A stretch of 5,450 nucleotides of DNA from NCBI GenBank assembly GCA_016295225.1, contig JAEDLP010000112.1, positions 1 to 5,450 of the forward strand, read 5' to 3'. The DNA is from Oscillospiraceae bacterium. GTDB lineage: Bacteria; Bacillota; Clostridia; Oscillospirales; Oscillospiraceae. Under the pieces are notes generated by a model that saw only the letters and a list, made by a program, of their open reading frames with translations, was not told the DNA's origin and ran no database searches. A program made the translations under genes and the position numbers. Shown in pieces: positions 1 to 5,439 of this stretch (its first letter is position 1; every line of letters starts with the position of its first letter).

Positions 1-33
1 TGAAGAATTAAGCTCCTTCAAAGAATTACGCCG

Positions 34-94
34 CTGCCCTCTCAGTCACGGCTTCGCCGTGCCAGCTCCCCCAAAGGGGGAGCCAGGGGGGCAG
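34..94. repeat. Compact palindromic intergenic repeat in the pgi leader
   Basis: The segment folds as a three-way structure. The outer arms CTGCCC (34-39) and GGGCAG (89-94) pair with each other. Inside are two perfect hairpins: CACGGC/GCCGTG (47-52 with 56-61, loop TTC) and GCTCCCCC/GGGGGAGC (65-72 with 76-83, loop AAA). No T-run follows, so it is not a normal intrinsic terminator. It is too short to encode anything. From general knowledge it resembles short palindromic elements scattered between genes in Oscillospiraceae genomes, but the window holds one copy only, so dispersal is not shown. It ends 11 bases before the pgi ribosome binding site and would lie in the mRNA leader if transcription starts upstream. 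Confidence 0.7.
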
Positions 95-105
95 ACCCTT
101 CTATC

Positions 106-111
106 AGGAGG
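106..111 (+). promoter_or_regulatory. Ribosome binding site that fixes the pgi start
   Basis: AGGAGG is a full Shine-Dalgarno match, with 8 nt between it and the ATG at 120. An in-frame GTG at 111 overlaps this site and so cannot be the start it serves. Confidence 0.9.
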
Positions 112-119
112 TGTTTCTC

Positions 120-1439
120 ATGCTTCAATTTGACGTTTCCCACGCCCTCCCCTTTCTGCCCAAAAACTGGCTCTCCTCCCGCCTGGACGGCCTCACCGAC
201 TCCAGAGCCCTTCTGGAAAAGGGCAACGGAGTGGGAGGCGAGTTCACCGGCTGGGTTCGCCTGCCGGAGAACTACGACAGGAAGGAGCTCGCCCGCGTCC
301 TCCAGACCGCCAGAATCATCCGGGACCAGTCTCAGGTCCTCATCGTGGTGGGCATCGGCGGTTCCTATCTGGGCGCCCGGGCCGTGCTGGAGCTGGTGAC
401 CTCCCCCAACTACAACCTCTTCTGCAAAGGCCCCCAGGTCTTTTTCACGGGCAACACCCTGTCCTCCGACGCCCTCAACGAACTGCTGGACTATGTCCGG
501 GACAAGGATTTCTCCGTGAACGTCATCTCCAAGTCCGGCTCCACCACCGAGTCCTCCATCGCCTTCCTCCTCTTCCGGCAGCTGCTGGAGGAGAAGTACG
601 GCAAGGCGGGGGCCCGGGACCGGATCTTCGCCACCACCGACTGGCACAAGGGGACCCTCCGGGCCCTGGCCAACCAGGAGGGCTACGCCACCTTCTCCGT
701 CCCCGGCTCCATCGGGGGCCGGTACTCCGTCCTCACCGCTGCGGGCCTGCTGCCCCTGGCGGTGGCGGGGATCGACGTGGAGGAGCTTCTCGCCGGGGCG
801 GCCGACGCCATGGTCCGCCTGCGCCAGCCCGGCCAGGACAACCCCGCCTGGCAGTATGCCGCCGCCCGCCACGCCCTCTACACCGAGGGGAAAAACATCG
901 AGCTGCTGGCCTGCTACGAGCCCTCCTTCCGGTTCTTCGGGGAGTGGTGGAAGCAGCTCTTCGGGGAGAGCGAGGGCAAGGACGGCCGGGGCATCTTCCC
1001 CGCCAGCGTGGAGTTCACCGCCGACCTCCACTCCATGGGCCAGTATATCCAGGAGGGAGAGCGGGATCTCTTCGAGACGGTGGTGCGCTTCACCCTCCCC
1101 GCCTCCACCTGCACCCTGACCCCCACCCCCGGGGATCACTTGGACTTCCTCCGGGGGAAGGACCTGCGGTATGTGAACGAGCAGGCCCGCCGGGGCACCG
1201 TCCTGGCCCACGTGGACGGCGGCGTGCCCAACCTGCTGCTGTCCGTGGACGAGCGGACGGCCTATTGGGTGGGGCAGCTCATCTATTTCTTTGAATACTC
1301 CTGCGGCCTGTCGGGCTACCTGCTAGGGGTCAACCCCTTTGATCAGCCCGGGGTGGAGGCCTATAAGGAGAACATGTTTGCCCTGCTGGGCAAGCCGGGG
1401 TACGAGGAAAAGCGAAAAAAGCTGGAATCCCGCTGTTAA
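120..1439 (+). CDS. pgi: Glucose-6-phosphate isomerase
   Basis: This cytoplasmic enzyme interconverts glucose 6-phosphate and fructose 6-phosphate, the second step of glycolysis, and works in reverse in gluconeogenesis. The 439-residue product has the usual length of the short bacterial form and appears complete. Recognisable family elements in order are: the sugar-phosphate loop GIGGSYLGAR from residue 78; SKSGSTTE at 137-144, the second phosphate-binding segment; the signature IGGRYSV at 198-204; ESEGKDG from 283, where E283 aligns with the catalytic base; HSMGQ from 304, where H304 aligns with the ring-opening histidine; and the C-terminal signature FDQPGVEAYK at 407-416, ending in the conserved lysine. 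Catalytic assignments rest on recalled alignment to characterised isomerases. The ATG at 120 is chosen for its AGGAGG site. No hairpin terminator follows the stop codon, so read-through into the next genes is possible. Confidence 0.97.
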   Translation: MLQFDVSHALPFLPKNWLSSRLDGLTDSRALLEKGNGVGGEFTGWVRLPENYDRKELARVLQTARIIRDQSQVLIVVGIGGSYLGARAVLELVTSPNYNLFCKGPQVFFTGNTLSSDALNELLDYVRDKDFSVNVISKSGSTTESSIAFLLFRQLLEEKYGKAGARDRIFATTDWHKGTLRALANQEGYATFSVPGSIGGRYSVLTAAGLLPLAVAGIDVEELLAGAADAMVRLRQPGQDNPAWQYAAARHALYTEGKNIELLACYEPSFRFFGEWWKQLFGESEGKDGRGIFPASVEFTADLHSMGQYIQEGERDLFETVVRFTLPASTCTLTPTPGDHLDFLRGKDLRYVNEQARRGTVLAHVDGGVPNLLLSVDERTAYWVGQLIYFFEYSCGLSGYLLGVNPFDQPGVEAYKENMFALLGKPGYEEKRKKLESRC

Positions 1440-1465
1440 TTTTTCGTGAAATTCTCGCAAGCCCA

Positions 1466-1494
1466 TTGCTTTTTTTCCGGTTGGATGGTAACAT
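1466..1494 (+). promoter_or_regulatory. Candidate sigma-A-type promoter of the P-loop/zinc-ribbon unit
   Basis: TTGCTT (1466-1471) and TAACAT (1489-1494) are separated by 17 bases. The match is 3 of 6 at -35 and 4 of 6 at -10, in the most AT-rich part of the 104-nt gap after pgi. Transcription would begin near 1501 and leave a leader of roughly 40 nt. The spacing is ideal but the match is moderate. Confidence 0.5.
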
Positions 1495-1502
1495 ATTTCC
1501 AA

Positions 1503-1522
1503 CAGAAAAATAATCTTTTCTG
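1503..1522 (+). other. Small AT-rich dyad in the leader of the P-loop gene
   Basis: CAGAAAA (1503-1509) and TTTTCTG (1516-1522) form a perfect 7-bp inverted repeat around a 6-nt centre. It lies just after the predicted transcription start and 7 nt before the ribosome binding site. It could be an operator, an mRNA 5' hairpin or chance. The stem is weak. Confidence 0.3.
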
Positions 1523-1543
1523 GATCAAGAAGGAGTGATTACT

Positions 1544-1957
1544 ATGGTTAGAGTCATTATGGGCGCAAAGGGCACTGGTAAGACCAAGCAGCTCATTGAT
1601 ATGATCAATTACGCCGCCGAGAACGAGAGCGGCAACGTCGTCTGCGTGGAGATGGGCAAGAAGTTAGTCTTCGACGTCAGCCCCGCCGTCCGTCTGGTGG
1701 AGTCCAGCGACTTCGCAGCAGACAACTTTACATTCTTCAAGGGCTTCATCAGCGGTATGTACGCTTCCAACTACGACCTGACTCACGTGTTCGTGGACAG
1801 CCTGTGCAAGATCATCCCCTCCGAGCCCGATTCCGCCGAGGTGGAAGAGTTCCTGGCTTGGCTGGACCGCTTCTCCGAGCAGAACCAGGTGAAGTTCACC
1901 ATCACCATCAGCGCTGACATCGCCCTGGCTACCGAGGCCCTGAAGGCATACTTCTAA
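1544..1957 (+). CDS. Small P-loop NTPase-like protein of unknown function
   Basis: The 137-residue product starts with a beta strand leading into a clear Walker A motif, GAKGTGKT at residues 7-14. A hydrophobic strand ending in aspartate, HVFVD with D85, is a candidate Walker B. A late strand, FTITISAD at 118-125, could supply a sensor-like residue. No signal peptide, membrane segment or DNA-binding motif is visible. The protein is shorter than most NTPase domains and has no partner domain. Relatives in Clostridia are, to my recollection, often labelled ATP-binding or, misleadingly, twitching-motility PilT, but nothing here shows pili. The ATG at 1544 follows AAGGAG (1530-1535) by 8 nt; an in-frame GTG at 1535 overlaps that site and is rejected. 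It is the first gene of a likely two-gene unit with the zinc-ribbon gene. The P-loop is clear; substrate and role are unknown. Confidence 0.85.
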   Translation: MVRVIMGAKGTGKTKQLIDMINYAAENESGNVVCVEMGKKLVFDVSPAVRLVESSDFAADNFTFFKGFISGMYASNYDLTHVFVDSLCKIIPSEPDSAEVEEFLAWLDRFSEQNQVKFTITISADIALATEALKAYF

Positions 1958-1999
1958 TCCGCCCCTATTCCGACTGCCCACATAAAGGAGAAATGACCT

Positions 2000-2503
2000 A
2001 TGGCACTGCTGGATAGACTCAACGATCTGGCCGCTGCTGCCACCACCAGGGCAAACAGCGCCATCGAAACCGGTAAGCTGAACCTGAAGATCTCCACCGA
2101 GGAGCGAAAAATCACCGAGTTCACCCTGAACATCGGCGACCTGATGGTGGATAAGCTGGACGCCGGCGAGACCTTTGACGATGAGATCATGGCTCTCTAC
2201 GCCTCCATCCAGGCCGCCCGGGAGGTCATCGCCGCCGCCAGGGACGAGATCAACGCCAACCGTCCGGCGGCTGAAGAGGTTCCCTCCTGTCCCGTCTGCG
2301 GCGCGGAACTGGCCGAGCACGCAAAGTTCTGTGCCAACTGCGGCGCCAAGGTGGAAGAGCCCTCCCCCCAGGTAGTCGAAGCCGAAGTGGTCCCCTCCAC
2401 CTGCGCCAACTGCGGCGCGGAGCTGGAGCCCGAGTCCAAGTTCTGCACCCAGTGCGGCGCCAAGGTGGAAACCGGGCCCGCCCCGGAAGAATCTGCGGAA
2501 TAA
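2000..2503 (+). CDS. Helical protein with two C-terminal zinc ribbons
   Basis: The 167-residue product has two parts. Residues 1-90 are alanine-, glutamate- and lysine-rich and probably all helical, with a heptad-like pattern. They resemble the N-terminal domain often joined to zinc ribbons in Clostridia (pattern: LNxKIsxEexxIxexxxxIGxxxxdK). Residues 97-114 and 135-152 are two treble-clef-type zinc ribbons, each CxxC-x10-CxxC: C97, C100, C111, C114 and C135, C138, C149, C152. All eight cysteines are present. The linker and tail are rich in acidic residues and proline. There is no signal peptide or membrane segment, so a cytoplasmic location is expected. The ATG follows AAAGGAG (1984-1990) by 9 nt. 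The gene begins 42 nt after the P-loop gene with no evident promoter between, and ends 9 nt before a strong terminator. Zinc binding is likely. A scaffold or protein- or nucleic-acid-binding role is speculation. Confidence 0.88.
   Translation: MALLDRLNDLAAAATTRANSAIETGKLNLKISTEERKITEFTLNIGDLMVDKLDAGETFDDEIMALYASIQAAREVIAAARDEINANRPAAEEVPSCPVCGAELAEHAKFCANCGAKVEEPSPQVVEAEVVPSTCANCGAELEPESKFCTQCGAKVETGPAPEESAE
2288..2470 (+). repeat. Duplicated zinc-ribbon module inside the gene
   Basis: The two ribbons are offset by exactly 114 nt (38 residues) and still share identical DNA: 18 nt at 2339-2356 matching 2453-2470. A second identical 14-nt stretch (2333-2346 and 2405-2418) links the end of ribbon one to the start of ribbon two. 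This suggests an intragenic duplication or gene conversion. Part of the identity is forced by the shared CxxCGAK residues. Confidence 0.6.
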
Positions 2504-2512
2504 CCCGGAAAC

Positions 2513-2546
2513 AAAAAACCGGTTCCCTCACGGGAACCGGTTTTTT
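2513..2546. terminator. Bidirectional intrinsic terminator between convergent genes
   Basis: A perfect 15-bp stem pairs 2513-2527 (AAAAAACCGGTTCCC) with 2532-2546 around a TCAC loop. The right arm runs into a T-tract (2541-2547), and the left A-tract gives a T-tract on the other strand. It lies 9 nt after the stop of the zinc-ribbon gene and 8 nt from the stop of the alcohol dehydrogenase, so it can end both transcripts. Confidence 0.95.
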
Positions 2547-2554
2547 TGTTGTCT

Positions 2555-3727
2555 TTACTTGTAGGACTCGGTATAGATCTTCACCAGATCCTCGTCGGAC
2601 AGCTGGATGCGGTCCATCTTGAAGAGGATGCCCATGGTGCTGCGGGCGTTGGCGGCAAACTTGGGGAACTCGTCGGGGGTGATGCCGTAGTCGGACATTT
2701 TCAGCTCGTCCACGCCGCAGGCCTTCTGCAGATCCACCAGAGCAGTGACGAAGTCCATGGCCTCGGAGGCGTCGGTCTTGCCCAGAGCCTTGGCCATGTC
2801 CACGAAGCGGTCCTTCAGCTCGGGGCAGTTCTCCACCATGTGGGTGTAGTAAGCCCGGCTGATCATAATGAGGCCGGCGCCGTGGGCAATCTCGGGGTGG
2901 TAGGCGGACAGGGGGTGCTCCATGGAGTGCTCGGAGCACAGGTTGTCCACGCTCATCACCAGGCCGCCCAGGCTGCTGCCGAAGGCCACCTGCTCCCGGG
3001 CCTTCACGTTGCCGCCGTCGGTGCAGGCGGTGGCCAGGTTCCGGCCCACGCACTCGATGGCCTTCAGGGCAATCATGTCGCGCATCAGGTTGTTGGTCTT
3101 GTTGATGTAGGACTCGGCGGAGTGGAAGAGGGCGTCGAAGCCCTGGTAGGCGGTGAACTTGGGGGGCACGGACAGCATGAAGTCCGGGTCCACGATGGCC
3201 AGAACGGGGAAGGTGTTCTTGTTGCCGCCGCTCATCTTCTCGTTGGTCTCCTCGTTGGTGATGATGGTCCAGGCGTCCAGCTCGGTGCCGGTGCCGGCGG
3301 TGGTGGGAATGGCCACGATGGGCAGGGGCTTATTCTTCATTCTCTGGCCCCCGCCGGTGCCGCCGTAGATGTAATCCCAATAGTTGCCCTCGTTGGGGAT
3401 CATCATGGCGATGGCCTTGGCCGCGTCGATGGAGCTGCCGCCGCCCAGACCGATGACGAAGTCACAGCCGTTCTCCCGGCCGAAGACCGCGCCGTCCATG
3501 ACGTTGGCGATGACGGGGTTGGCCAGGATCTTGTCAAAAACGGCGTACTCCACGCCGGCCTGGGTCAGCTGGTCCTGGACGGTATCCAGGTAGCCGTTGG
3601 CCCGGGTGGACTTACCGCTGGAAATGACGATCATTGCCTTCTTGCCGGGCAGGCGCTGCTTGTGCAGCTTCTGGATGGAGCCCTGGCCGAACACAAAATT
3701 GGTGGGGACATGGAAAGAAAAGCTCAC
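2555..3727 (-). CDS. Iron-containing (group III) alcohol dehydrogenase
   Basis: This cytoplasmic NAD(P)-dependent oxidoreductase interconverts an alcohol and its aldehyde; in a fermenter the likely direction is aldehyde reduction. The 390-residue product has the normal family length and both domains. The N-terminal part opens with FHVPTNFVFGQG and carries GGGSSID at 95-101, the dinucleotide pyrophosphate loop, then PTTAGTGTE at 141-149. The C-terminal part carries metal ligands inferred by recalled alignment with E. coli FucO: D198 and H202 in GFDALFHSAE, H267 in SEHSMEH, and H282 in AHGAG. H271 matches another conserved active-site histidine. The position equivalent to FucO Asp39 is S36, and 35-50 resembles NADPH-using YqhD, so NADPH use is plausible. 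Substrate (ethanol, butanol, propanediol or other) cannot be told. A GTG start at 3725-3727 is chosen for its AAAGGAG site. An upstream in-frame ATG would put the tRNA terminator hairpin inside the gene. Confidence 0.93.
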   Translation of the reverse strand: MSFSFHVPTNFVFGQGSIQKLHKQRLPGKKAMIVISSGKSTRANGYLDTVQDQLTQAGVEYAVFDKILANPVIANVMDGAVFGRENGCDFVIGLGGGSSIDAAKAIAMMIPNEGNYWDYIYGGTGGGQRMKNKPLPIVAIPTTAGTGTELDAWTIITNEETNEKMSGGNKNTFPVLAIVDPDFMLSVPPKFTAYQGFDALFHSAESYINKTNNLMRDMIALKAIECVGRNLATACTDGGNVKAREQVAFGSSLGGLVMSVDNLCSEHSMEHPLSAYHPEIAHGAGLIMISRAYYTHMVENCPELKDRFVDMAKALGKTDASEAMDFVTALVDLQKACGVDELKMSDYGITPDEFPKFAANARSTMGILFKMDRIQLSDEDLVKIYTESYK

Positions 3728-3736
3728 GATGAATGT

Positions 3737-3743
3737 CTCCTTT
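3737..3743 (-). promoter_or_regulatory. Ribosome binding site that fixes the GTG start of the alcohol dehydrogenase
   Basis: Read on the minus strand this is AAAGGAG, 9 nt before GTG. No in-frame ATG lies between the site and the conserved N-terminus, so GTG is the supported start. Confidence 0.85.
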
Positions 3744-3770
3744 CGACAGAAAAAATCTTTGGTAAACAAG

Positions 3771-3807
3771 AAAAAGCCCAAAATCCTCTGGCAGGATTTT
3801 GGGCTTT
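3771..3807 (-). terminator. Intrinsic terminator of the tRNA-Arg gene
   Basis: A perfect 15-bp stem pairs 3773-3787 with 3793-3807 around a 5-nt loop. On the minus strand it ends in a short T-run (TTTTTCTT). It starts 4 nt after the tRNA 3' CCA. Because the alcohol dehydrogenase lies only about 45 nt beyond on the same strand, incomplete termination would feed that gene. Confidence 0.9.
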
Positions 3808-3810
3808 CCT

Positions 3811-3886
3811 TGGCACGCCAGAAGGGACTCGAACCCCCAACCCTCAGAACCGGAATCTGATGCGCTATCCATTACGCTACTGGCGC
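3811..3886 (-). tRNA. tRNA-Arg, anticodon CCG
   Basis: This is a complete 76-nt cloverleaf with encoded CCA. The acceptor stem is GCGCCAG with CTGGCGT, closed by a G1-U72 wobble, with discriminator G73. The D stem is GCGT/GCGC with a GG-containing loop. The anticodon stem TCAGA/TCTGA encloses the loop TTCCGGT. The T arm is GGGGG/CCCTT with loop TTCGAGT. The anticodon CCG occupies 3851-3853 and reads CGG, a codon that a GC-rich genome needs; CGG and CGC arginine codons are common in the neighbouring genes. It has its own promoter upstream and a terminator directly downstream. Confidence 0.97.
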
Positions 3887-3908
3887 GTACCACGTAACTT
3901 ACCAAATG

Positions 3909-3937
3909 ATTATATCAGCCAATGGGAAAAAAGTAAA
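3909..3937 (-). promoter_or_regulatory. Promoter of tRNA-Arg
   Basis: On the minus strand TTTACT (3932-3937) and a consensus TATAAT (3909-3914) are separated by exactly 17 bases. Transcription would start near 3902, about 16 nt before the mature tRNA. This is the best -10 element in the window, as expected for a stable RNA gene. Confidence 0.85.
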
Positions 3938-4033
3938 GGGATTTTTTCATGTTTTCTCAAAAGAATTCCGCCCAAAGGTCCCATGTTTCGCCCCGCCCCG
4001 TTTCTGTCTCCAACTTCTTCGCCCTCCTTCTCA

Positions 4034-4062
4034 TTGACCGGATTCCGTGGGTATGATACACT
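4034..4062 (+). promoter_or_regulatory. Promoter of the CNNM-family gene
   Basis: TTGACC (4034-4039, 5 of 6) and TACACT (4057-4062, 4 of 6) are spaced by 17 bases. Transcription would begin near 4069, leaving a leader of only about 18 nt that holds little beyond the ribosome binding site. About 100 bases between this and the divergent tRNA promoter show no further structure I can support. Confidence 0.75.
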
Positions 4063-4087
4063 GAACATAACGAGGAGGGAGCCAACC

Positions 4088-5389
4088 ATGAGCGTTATCG
4101 CATTCTGTATCCTGCTGCAGGTCGTCCTGATCTTTCTCAACGCGGTCTTTGCCTGCGCGGAGATCGCCATTGTCTCCATGAATGACACCCGGCTGGCTCT
4201 GCTGGTGTCCCAGGGCGACAAGCGGGCCATCCGCCTGTCCCAGCTCACCAGCCGTCCCGCCCGCTTTCTGGCCACCATACAGATCGCCATCACCCTCTCC
4301 GGCTTCCTGGGCAGCGCTTTCGCCGCCGATCACTTCTCCGACCCCCTGGTGGGCCTCCTGCTGGGCCTGGGGGTCCCCCTGCCGGAAAAGACCCTGGACA
4401 CCCTGGTGGTCATCCTCATCACCCTGCTGCTGTCCTTCTTCACCCTGGTCTTCGGCGAGCTGGTCCCCAAGCGCATCGGCATGCAGAGGGCCGAACCCCT
4501 GGCCCTGGCCCTTTCCGGGCTCATCGCCGGCATCTCCCGGGTCTTCGCCCCCATCGTGGCCGTCCTCACCGGCGCCACCAACGGGATTCTCCGCCTCCTG
4601 GGCATCGACCCCAACGCCCACCAGGAGGAGGTCAGTGAGGAGGAGATCAAGATGATGGTGGACCGGGGCAGCGAGAAGGGGGTCTTCGACCGGGACACCA
4701 AGGCGTTCATCACCAACGTCTTCGAGTTTGACGACACCACCGTGGGGGAATTCGCCACCCACCGCACCGACCTCGACCTGCTGTGGACCCACCAGACCAC
4801 CCAGGAGTGGACCCGGATCATTCTCTCCACCCGGCACACCCGCTACCCGGTCTGCCGCGAGACCGTGGACCAGGTGGTGGGCATCCTGGACGCCCGGGAC
4901 TTCTTCTCCATGCAGACCGCCGCCGTGCCGGAGATCCTGGAGGCCCTGGTGAAGCCCGCCTTTTTCGTGCCGGAGACCGTCAAGGCCGACGTGCTCTTCA
5001 AGCAGATGAAGACCCGCCGGAGCTATTACGCCGTGGTCCTGGACGAGTACGGCGGCTTCCTTGGGGTGGTCACCATCCGGGACCTGCTGGAGCAGTTAGT
5101 AGGGGACATCGCCCCCGAGGGGGAGCTGCCTGACATAGAAGAGCTGGACGACCGCACCTGGCGGGTCCGCGGCTCGGCCCGGATGGACGACGTGGCCCAC
5201 GCCCTGGGGGTGGATCTGCCCCTGGAGGAATACGAGACCTTTGGCGGCTACGTCTTCGGGCTCTACGGGGCCATCCCCCGGGACGGGCAGACCATCTCCC
5301 TCACCACCGATGCCCTCCGCATCCAGGTGGAGTCCATCCGCAGCCACAAGCTGGAGTCCGCCGCCGTCACCCGGCTGGTCAAAGAATAG
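4088..5389 (+). CDS. CNNM / CBS-pair / CorC-HlyC domain membrane protein
   Basis: The 433-residue product has the full layout of the bacterial CorB/CorC (HlyC-like, CNNM) family. Residues 1-190 form the CNNM (DUF21) membrane domain with hydrophobic segments near 3-23, 60-80, 105-125 and 137-160 and the conserved GELVPK at 123-128. A CBS pair follows at about 215-340, with HTRYPV at 250-255, VVGILDARDF at 263-272 and VLDEYGGFLGVVTIRDLLE at 317-335. A CorC_HlyC domain covers about 352-430. Family members act in magnesium or other divalent cation transport or resistance, with the CBS pair binding ATP-Mg; the name hemolysin is historical. The ATG follows GAGGAGG (4072-4078) by 9 nt. The usual MTPR-type motif at the start of the first CBS domain reads ATHR here (223-226). 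The gene stands alone between its own promoter and terminator. Family membership is secure; the transported ion is not. Confidence 0.93.
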   Translation: MSVIAFCILLQVVLIFLNAVFACAEIAIVSMNDTRLALLVSQGDKRAIRLSQLTSRPARFLATIQIAITLSGFLGSAFAADHFSDPLVGLLLGLGVPLPEKTLDTLVVILITLLLSFFTLVFGELVPKRIGMQRAEPLALALSGLIAGISRVFAPIVAVLTGATNGILRLLGIDPNAHQEEVSEEEIKMMVDRGSEKGVFDRDTKAFITNVFEFDDTTVGEFATHRTDLDLLWTHQTTQEWTRIILSTRHTRYPVCRETVDQVVGILDARDFFSMQTAAVPEILEALVKPAFFVPETVKADVLFKQMKTRRSYYAVVLDEYGGFLGVVTIRDLLEQLVGDIAPEGELPDIEELDDRTWRVRGSARMDDVAHALGVDLPLEEYETFGGYVFGLYGAIPRDGQTISLTTDALRIQVESIRSHKLESAAVTRLVKE

Positions 5390-5397
5390 CGAAACAA

Positions 5398-5439
5398 AGG
5401 CCCGTCACAGTCGCATCGGAACTGTGACGGGCCTGTTTT
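5398..5439 (+). terminator. Intrinsic terminator after the CNNM-family gene
   Basis: A perfect 14-bp GC-rich stem pairs 5398-5411 (AGGCCCGTCACAGT) with 5421-5434 around a 9-nt loop, followed by GTTTTC. It begins 8 nt after the stop codon. The T-run is short, but stem stability and position support termination. The minus strand ends in TTTGTTTC, so weak action in the other direction is possible. Confidence 0.88.

Larger units (their letters stand above)
1..119. other. Gene-free left edge and pgi leader
   Basis: No coding region is supported here. The first 30 bases are AT-richer than the rest and contain the 8-mer AAGAATTA twice (3-10 and 21-28, 18 bases apart). This may be chance or the remains of an upstream leader. 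From 34 to 94 there is a palindromic repeat, described separately. I see no convincing -35/-10 pair for pgi, so its promoter is either masked by the repeat or lies left of the window. Confidence 0.6.

Noticed and set aside
65..83. Terminator for a gene left of the window
   Set aside because: The hairpin is strong but is followed by AGGGGGGCAG rather than a T-run, and it is part of a larger palindromic repeat.
111..119. Upstream GTG start for pgi
   Set aside because: It overlaps its own presumed ribosome binding site; the ATG at 120 has ideal spacing.
42..1211. Long open frame on the minus strand across pgi (389 residues)
   Set aside because: It lies opposite a clearly identified pgi. Its product is low-complexity, rich in Gly, Ala, Val, Leu and Glu, as expected from reading GC-rich codons backwards, and I recognise no motif or ribosome binding site.
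1437..1465. Terminator directly after pgi
   Set aside because: The only pairing found is about 5 bp of A/T with no GC-rich stem, too weak to call.
1535..1543. Upstream GTG start for the P-loop gene
   Set aside because: It lies within the AAGGAG ribosome binding site; the ATG at 1544 is correctly spaced.
3728..3781. Upstream ATG start for the alcohol dehydrogenase (18 extra residues)
   Set aside because: It would begin within the tRNA terminator hairpin, has no ribosome binding site, and the extra residues do not match the family N-terminus.
3811..3886. tRNA 3' end as an integration site of a mobile element
   Set aside because: No integrase, no duplicated tRNA 3' fragment and no compositional break are seen in the window.
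2546..4087. Open plus-strand frame running through the dehydrogenase and tRNA into the CNNM gene (about 514 extra codons)
   Set aside because: It is antisense to a real enzyme and to a tRNA, is low-complexity until position 4088, and the promoter and ribosome binding site just before 4088 define the true start. No giant fusion protein is supported.
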